Origin: Rotaria sp. Silwood1
Taxonomy: Eukaryota > Rotifera > Eurotatoria > Philodinida > Philodinidae
Direction: 5' to 3'
Assembly (NCBI GenBank): GCA_905250075.1
Contig: CAJNOP010000018.1
Coordinates: 496,001 to 560,000 of the forward strand
DNA length: 64,000 nucleotides
Under the pieces are notes generated by a model. The model searched no databases. It worked only from the letters and a program-made list of their open reading frames with translations, and had not been told where the DNA came from. Shown in pieces: positions 60,193-64,000 of this stretch; within the stretch, counting starts at the first letter, position 1; each line of letters opens with the position of its first letter. The translations under genes were made by a program, and so were the position numbers.

Positions 60193-62258
60193 TCATACTG
60201 AACAACAACCATCAGATAATAATTCAGGTGAACAACAACAACAATCAACATCTAGAAGTCGTAATTTACAAAATATTTTTATGCAACGTATGAGTGATAT
60301 TTTAACACAATTAGTTGCTCCTAGTGAAACAGGAAATGAAGAAAGAGAGCCAACAGTAACTACCAATAATAATGATAATAATAATAATGATAATAATAAT
60401 AATGATAATAATAATAATTCAACACCGATTGTTACTGAAGCAAATACACAAAGTGAATCTACGTCAACAACAGCAACTGTTCCCATTGTGCAATTACCGC
60501 CATCACCTACATCTAATGAAAGTTCAGCAAGCACAACAACAAGTAATAATGAATCAGAGAGCAGTCGAGATGTTAGTATTAATTAATTAATTAGAATATT
60601 TATTTTTATTTTTAATTTCTTTATTTTTAGCGAGTTGGATTTTTTGATGTTTTATTTGGAAGAAATCGTCGAACTAATAATCCAGAAGATGACGATGACG
60701 ATGACGATGACGATGATGATGATGATGATGATGATGAAAATAGTATGGATGATGAAGATGGACATGTAAGATTTTGAAAGCTTTCTTTCATTTGAATATA
60801 TATGATTGTTCGTCTTTGTTCTCTTTGTGTGTATTTTAGGAAGATGATGAAAATTCTCAACCATCATCGTCCACAACAACAGATAATGCTCCGTCATCTG
60901 GACGTGCTCGTCGTCCATTAATGGCTTCAAAATGGGATCGTATAGTGAAACGTCGTGAAGCTGAACGTCGTCATGAAGAAAATGTTTTAAAAAATGTTCC
61001 CAGTTTAGGTTTAATTAATTCTTATGATGGTCATCGTAATGCTCGTACAATGATTAAAGAAGCTAATTTTTGGTCTGATTCATATGTTTTGTCTGGCTCA
61101 GATTGCGGGTAAAGATTTTCTATAAAAAAAAATAGAAAGAAAAATTAATTTTTATTTTAGACATATATTTATTTGGAATAAATTTACAAGTAATCTTGTA
61201 CGAATAATACCAGCTGATGAACATGTTGTCAATTGTGTACAACCCCATCCACTTGATTATCCGATATTAGCATCAAGTGGAATTGATTAGTAAGATCTGT
61301 TTTTTTTTGTGGAACTCTCATTGTTTTACGAGAGAAAATATAATTCTTTCTAATGAGTATATTTTTCCGAGCAACAAACGAAAAGAAAAACCCATAGCCA
61401 TTGGGTATGTTTCTATAGTAACTGAAGATAATCGCCGTCAGACTCCTTCCTCAGAGGTCCTTAGCAGCGGAAAACAGCATTCACAACAGGGCCTAGGCTA
61501 TTCTAGAACATTCCAAAGACTTCCTCAAAATTTAAATTATTTGCATATTTTATAAATAGTTTCGTTTTGGGTTTTCGCGTCGATAAAAAATTTATATTCA
61601 AGATGTTAAGGATGATAGGAGTGATGCACATCCGTTTCTCTAAGTCTATCGAAATACAAAATGAATATGTACAACAGACATCTTTGCCAGTTAAATCAAT
61701 AGTTTGAATGATAATAATATTAAATTAATTAAAATGGAATAAGAACATGAAGAATAACGAACAAATAGCAACGATGCAAACAAAAAAAATAGAGCATCAG
61801 TAAAACAGAGAGAAAAGTTTTGTTTTAAATGCAGAAATAAATCAGACACTTTATTTCTTTGGTGATCGACTATTCTTGAAAAACAATTCTAGTCTGCTAG
61901 AAAATTTTCACATAACGTATTTTGTATTAGTATAATGAAGCTAAAAAAATATTTGTAAGTTGCACATTTTAATTCCAAACGAGCTGCGCTGACATTTCTT
62001 TTAAAAACAATAATTTGTAATAATGTTTTATCCTTTTCTAGTAATATAAAATTATTTTCACCATTGGCTGAAACACCAATTGATGATAGTGAACTTATCA
62101 CACGTACAATAAAACGTAATCATGCAATGATGGAAGAAACATCGAGTACAATAACTGTACCAGCTACTTTTATGTTTCGCATGTTAACATCATTTTATCG
62201 ATTACGACGTCCTGAAGGACTATTTGGATTAGACGACGAAGACGAATCAACCGAGTGA
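57639..62258 (+). CDS. DCAF6: DDB1- and CUL4-associated factor 6 (NRIP/IQWD1)
   Basis: DCAF6 is a WD40 substrate receptor of CUL4-DDB1 ubiquitin ligases and a nuclear-receptor cofactor in vertebrates. Eight exons (57639-58098, 58156-58313, 59530-59932, 59988-60571, 60631-60765, 60840-61108, 61161-61289, 62042-62258) join to 784 residues. N-terminal WD repeats carry [35 protein letters not shown] and [18 protein letters not shown] (~330-340) and M-Q-R-M-S-D-I-L follow. The disordered middle holds poly-Asn (~360-410) and poly-Asp (~553-567) runs. The C-terminal WD block has [28 protein letters not shown] and T-I-T-V-P-A-T-F-M. The IQ motif of vertebrate DCAF6 is replaced by a basic helix without a clear I-Q. 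Introns 2 and 7 are 1.2 and 0.75 kb. Confidence 0.96.
60047..60193 (+). repeat. in-frame (AAT)n microsatellite encoding poly-Asn
   Basis: About 147 bp of AAT triplets with scattered AAC and CAT interruptions inside DCAF6 exon 4, encoding nearly 50 Asn. A second, shorter AAT/GAT tract lies at ~60364-60418. Both are likely length-polymorphic. Open frames on other phases (poly-Ile, poly-Tyr) are by-products. Confidence 0.9.
60684..60738 (+). repeat. in-frame GAT/GAC repeat encoding poly-Asp
   Basis: A run of GATGAC then GAT triplets in DCAF6 exon 5 encoding ~16 consecutive Asp/Glu. It forms part of the acidic linker between the two WD blocks. Confidence 0.85.
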
Positions 62259-64000
62259 CATTTACCTGTTTTTTTTTCAGTTTTTTTTCTTTTCCTATAC
62301 ATTTGTTTTGCTTTTTTGTGTGTATATTTTCTTATTTAAGCAGCATCAGTACAAAGAATAATAGAGTTAAGGCATAAGAATTTACATGAATTTCGAAATA
62401 CTTTATAGAAAATCTATTAGACATGCCAACTTTAGATTATCTGTGAACTCTTGAAAGTACTTATGAATTTTAAAATCTATTAAAAATGAGATTCAATCAT
62501 TTGCATGTGTATGACAAGGCTTGTATGATTTATCTAAAATCATAGTGACAGGTTCATTGTGATACATGTGCTATTTCAGGTATATTCTTTTATTATTATT
62601 AGACAAGTAAATTAAACTTTGATGAAACAGGATCTACAAGGAATACTGAAGTGTGAGGATAGAATTGTCGACTTATATTTTGTGTCAACAAATCGTGACA
62701 GATACTTTGATATTGTCGCTTCCTTCTAGTGCATCGTGTCATACATATACACACAAAATTAAAGTTTACTGCAGGACTAGTCTGAAGCACAACTGAATTG
62801 AAAGTAACATTTCCTTTTTTCGACAGAAAAATTTTAGATTTTTCATGTTTATTTCCTTTGCATTATATATGGCTCAAAATATCTTCTATCTACTAGACAT
62901 ATAGCAAGAATTAGAATGTTTACTTGTCTTTGAGGATAATCACAAGATTTTTGATATTTTTATTTGAACACAAAGAGATAAAGAAGATCAACAAGGCAGA
63001 CAACGCAAACAGTGGTCAGGAGTACACAGAGAAGTGGTTTGACATTCATGTAGATTCCTGTCGGCCTCTTCTCGTACACACCACATGGACACATGTACGG
63101 TTGGCTAATTGTTGCTGGCATTGTTCACTGTATTATCCGAACAGAGTTCGGGCTACTATCTAGCCGCTCGCGCGTCAATAGAATTTTTTGTAAGAAGACG
63201 AAAAATTTTAATTAAAATCAGCAAGTGGTAAACGAAATTTATTTATTGTAGCAATGAAAGTGTCAACCATTTCTCCGCCACACGTTCAATGTTTCTTGAG
63301 GGTGATTCGATATGCGGATGCGTTGAAACTAAAGATATTTACCAGATATGCGGTGACTTTTTGACAAATGAAAGTGCTTTTGAGTACTCGCCACGATTTC
63401 CATAAATCAAACCGATGTTATTGTAGGAAATTAAAGGAGAAAAATATCGATCCACACATTCACACCTACACCATCGTTTAATCACACCTAATGCATGAAT
63501 TCATGAAAAAACCTTCGCCATGCATAAACACAGATAAAAACATCATAAAATACAGACCCAGTACGTAATGTTAGTATTTGATTGGAACTCGTCTCACATC
63601 CAAAAATTGGTCATTGACCGGTTGGGGTCTAAAAGAAAGGTCATAGATGCATACTTATCAGAAACAAATGCAAAACAAAAGCATTACGCGATAGCCATAT
63701 ACACATCAGAAGTGTGCATACAGTAACACCTGCAGATGTCATGAAATATTTTTACATCGATTATGACACATTAACACAATACGAATATTCGAACATGTCC
63801 GCTGAAACTTTGATACCTACACGTTATCGTGTTAAATCCTGTACGATCCCCATCAATATAACTACGATCAACCTGTTAATTTTCATAAACTTCCATGGAA
63901 TTAGTGGTTTTGATTAACATCTACTTATGAAACCATAGGTTCTCCAACTCTTTGCTCAGTACCTAAGCCAAGTGAAACCCGCGTGCAATCCCTAAAACCT
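62259..64000. other. intergenic to window end, nothing recognised
   Basis: 3' region of DCAF6 followed by ~1.6 kb with somewhat higher GC than elsewhere near 63000-63180 and 63240-63360. Frames at 62599-62790 (-), 62924-63163 (+) and 63714-63917 (+) show no recognisable domain or splice support. A gene continuing beyond the window cannot be excluded. Confidence 0.4.

Noticed and set aside
60009..60590. Poly-Ile, poly-Tyr and Leu/Ser-rich frames
   Set aside because: Alternative readings of the AAT microsatellite and adjoining DCAF6 exon.
62924..63917. Two plus-strand frames near the window end
   Set aside because: No splice support, no domain; a gene extending beyond the window cannot be judged from here.
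1..64000. tRNA, rRNA or CRISPR features
   Set aside because: No cloverleaf with conserved T-loop, rRNA core sequence or spaced direct-repeat array was recognised by eye; a covariance-model scan would be needed to exclude tRNAs.

Overview
The window is nuclear DNA from an animal. It is AT-rich, and its multi-exon genes include animal-specific families: netrin, a myocardin-related transcription factor (MRTF), CRELD and FAM107. Introns come in two classes, about 50-75 bp and about 0.5-1.3 kb. Exons joined at canonical GT/AG sites rebuild complete reading frames in the genes listed. Compact genes, splice acceptors sitting just upstream of start codons, short same-strand gene gaps, many small palindromic DNA elements, and an element filled with TGTGGG-like hexamers suggest a bdelloid rotifer. 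That taxon is an inference; the animal assignment is secure.

Layout. 0.8-2.0 kb: COX6B (+) and a small single-span membrane protein (+). 2-9.4 kb: gene-free, with a ~585 bp palindromic element and a 364 bp TTAA-flanked piggyBac-like MITE. 9.4-13.9 kb: netrin (+). 18.5-23.1 kb: CRELD and a FAM107-domain protein, both on the minus strand and only ~150 bp apart. 24.2-29.2 kb: a very large protein (+) with 27 tandem 23-residue W-V-N-P-Y-W units followed by a 78-residue higher-order repeat. 29.2-36.5 kb: repeat-rich, with two long inverted-repeat elements and one small membrane-protein gene. 36.6-40.2 kb: a coiled-coil protein and an SLC15/POT peptide transporter (both -). 40.2-43.2 kb: gene-free, with three foldback repeats. 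43.2-46.2 kb: MRTF (-). 47.9-49.9 kb: a four-span membrane protein (-) and a decayed copy of part of it. 50.6-51.2 kb: a Thr-rich secreted protein (+). 54.1-62.3 kb: mitochondrial processing peptidase alpha (PMPCA, +) followed after 119 bp by DCAF6 (+). 62.3-64 kb: nothing recognised.

The genes do not form one pathway. COX6B and PMPCA serve mitochondria. Netrin and the secreted proteins act outside the cell, CRELD in the secretory pathway, and MRTF links actin to transcription. Three close same-strand pairs (COX6B/small membrane protein, FAM107/CRELD, PMPCA/DCAF6) have a splice acceptor just before the second gene's ATG, as expected for spliced-leader operons. The two most unusual items are the W-V-N-P-Y-W repeat protein and the piggyBac-like MITE carrying inverted arrays of telomere-like hexamers.
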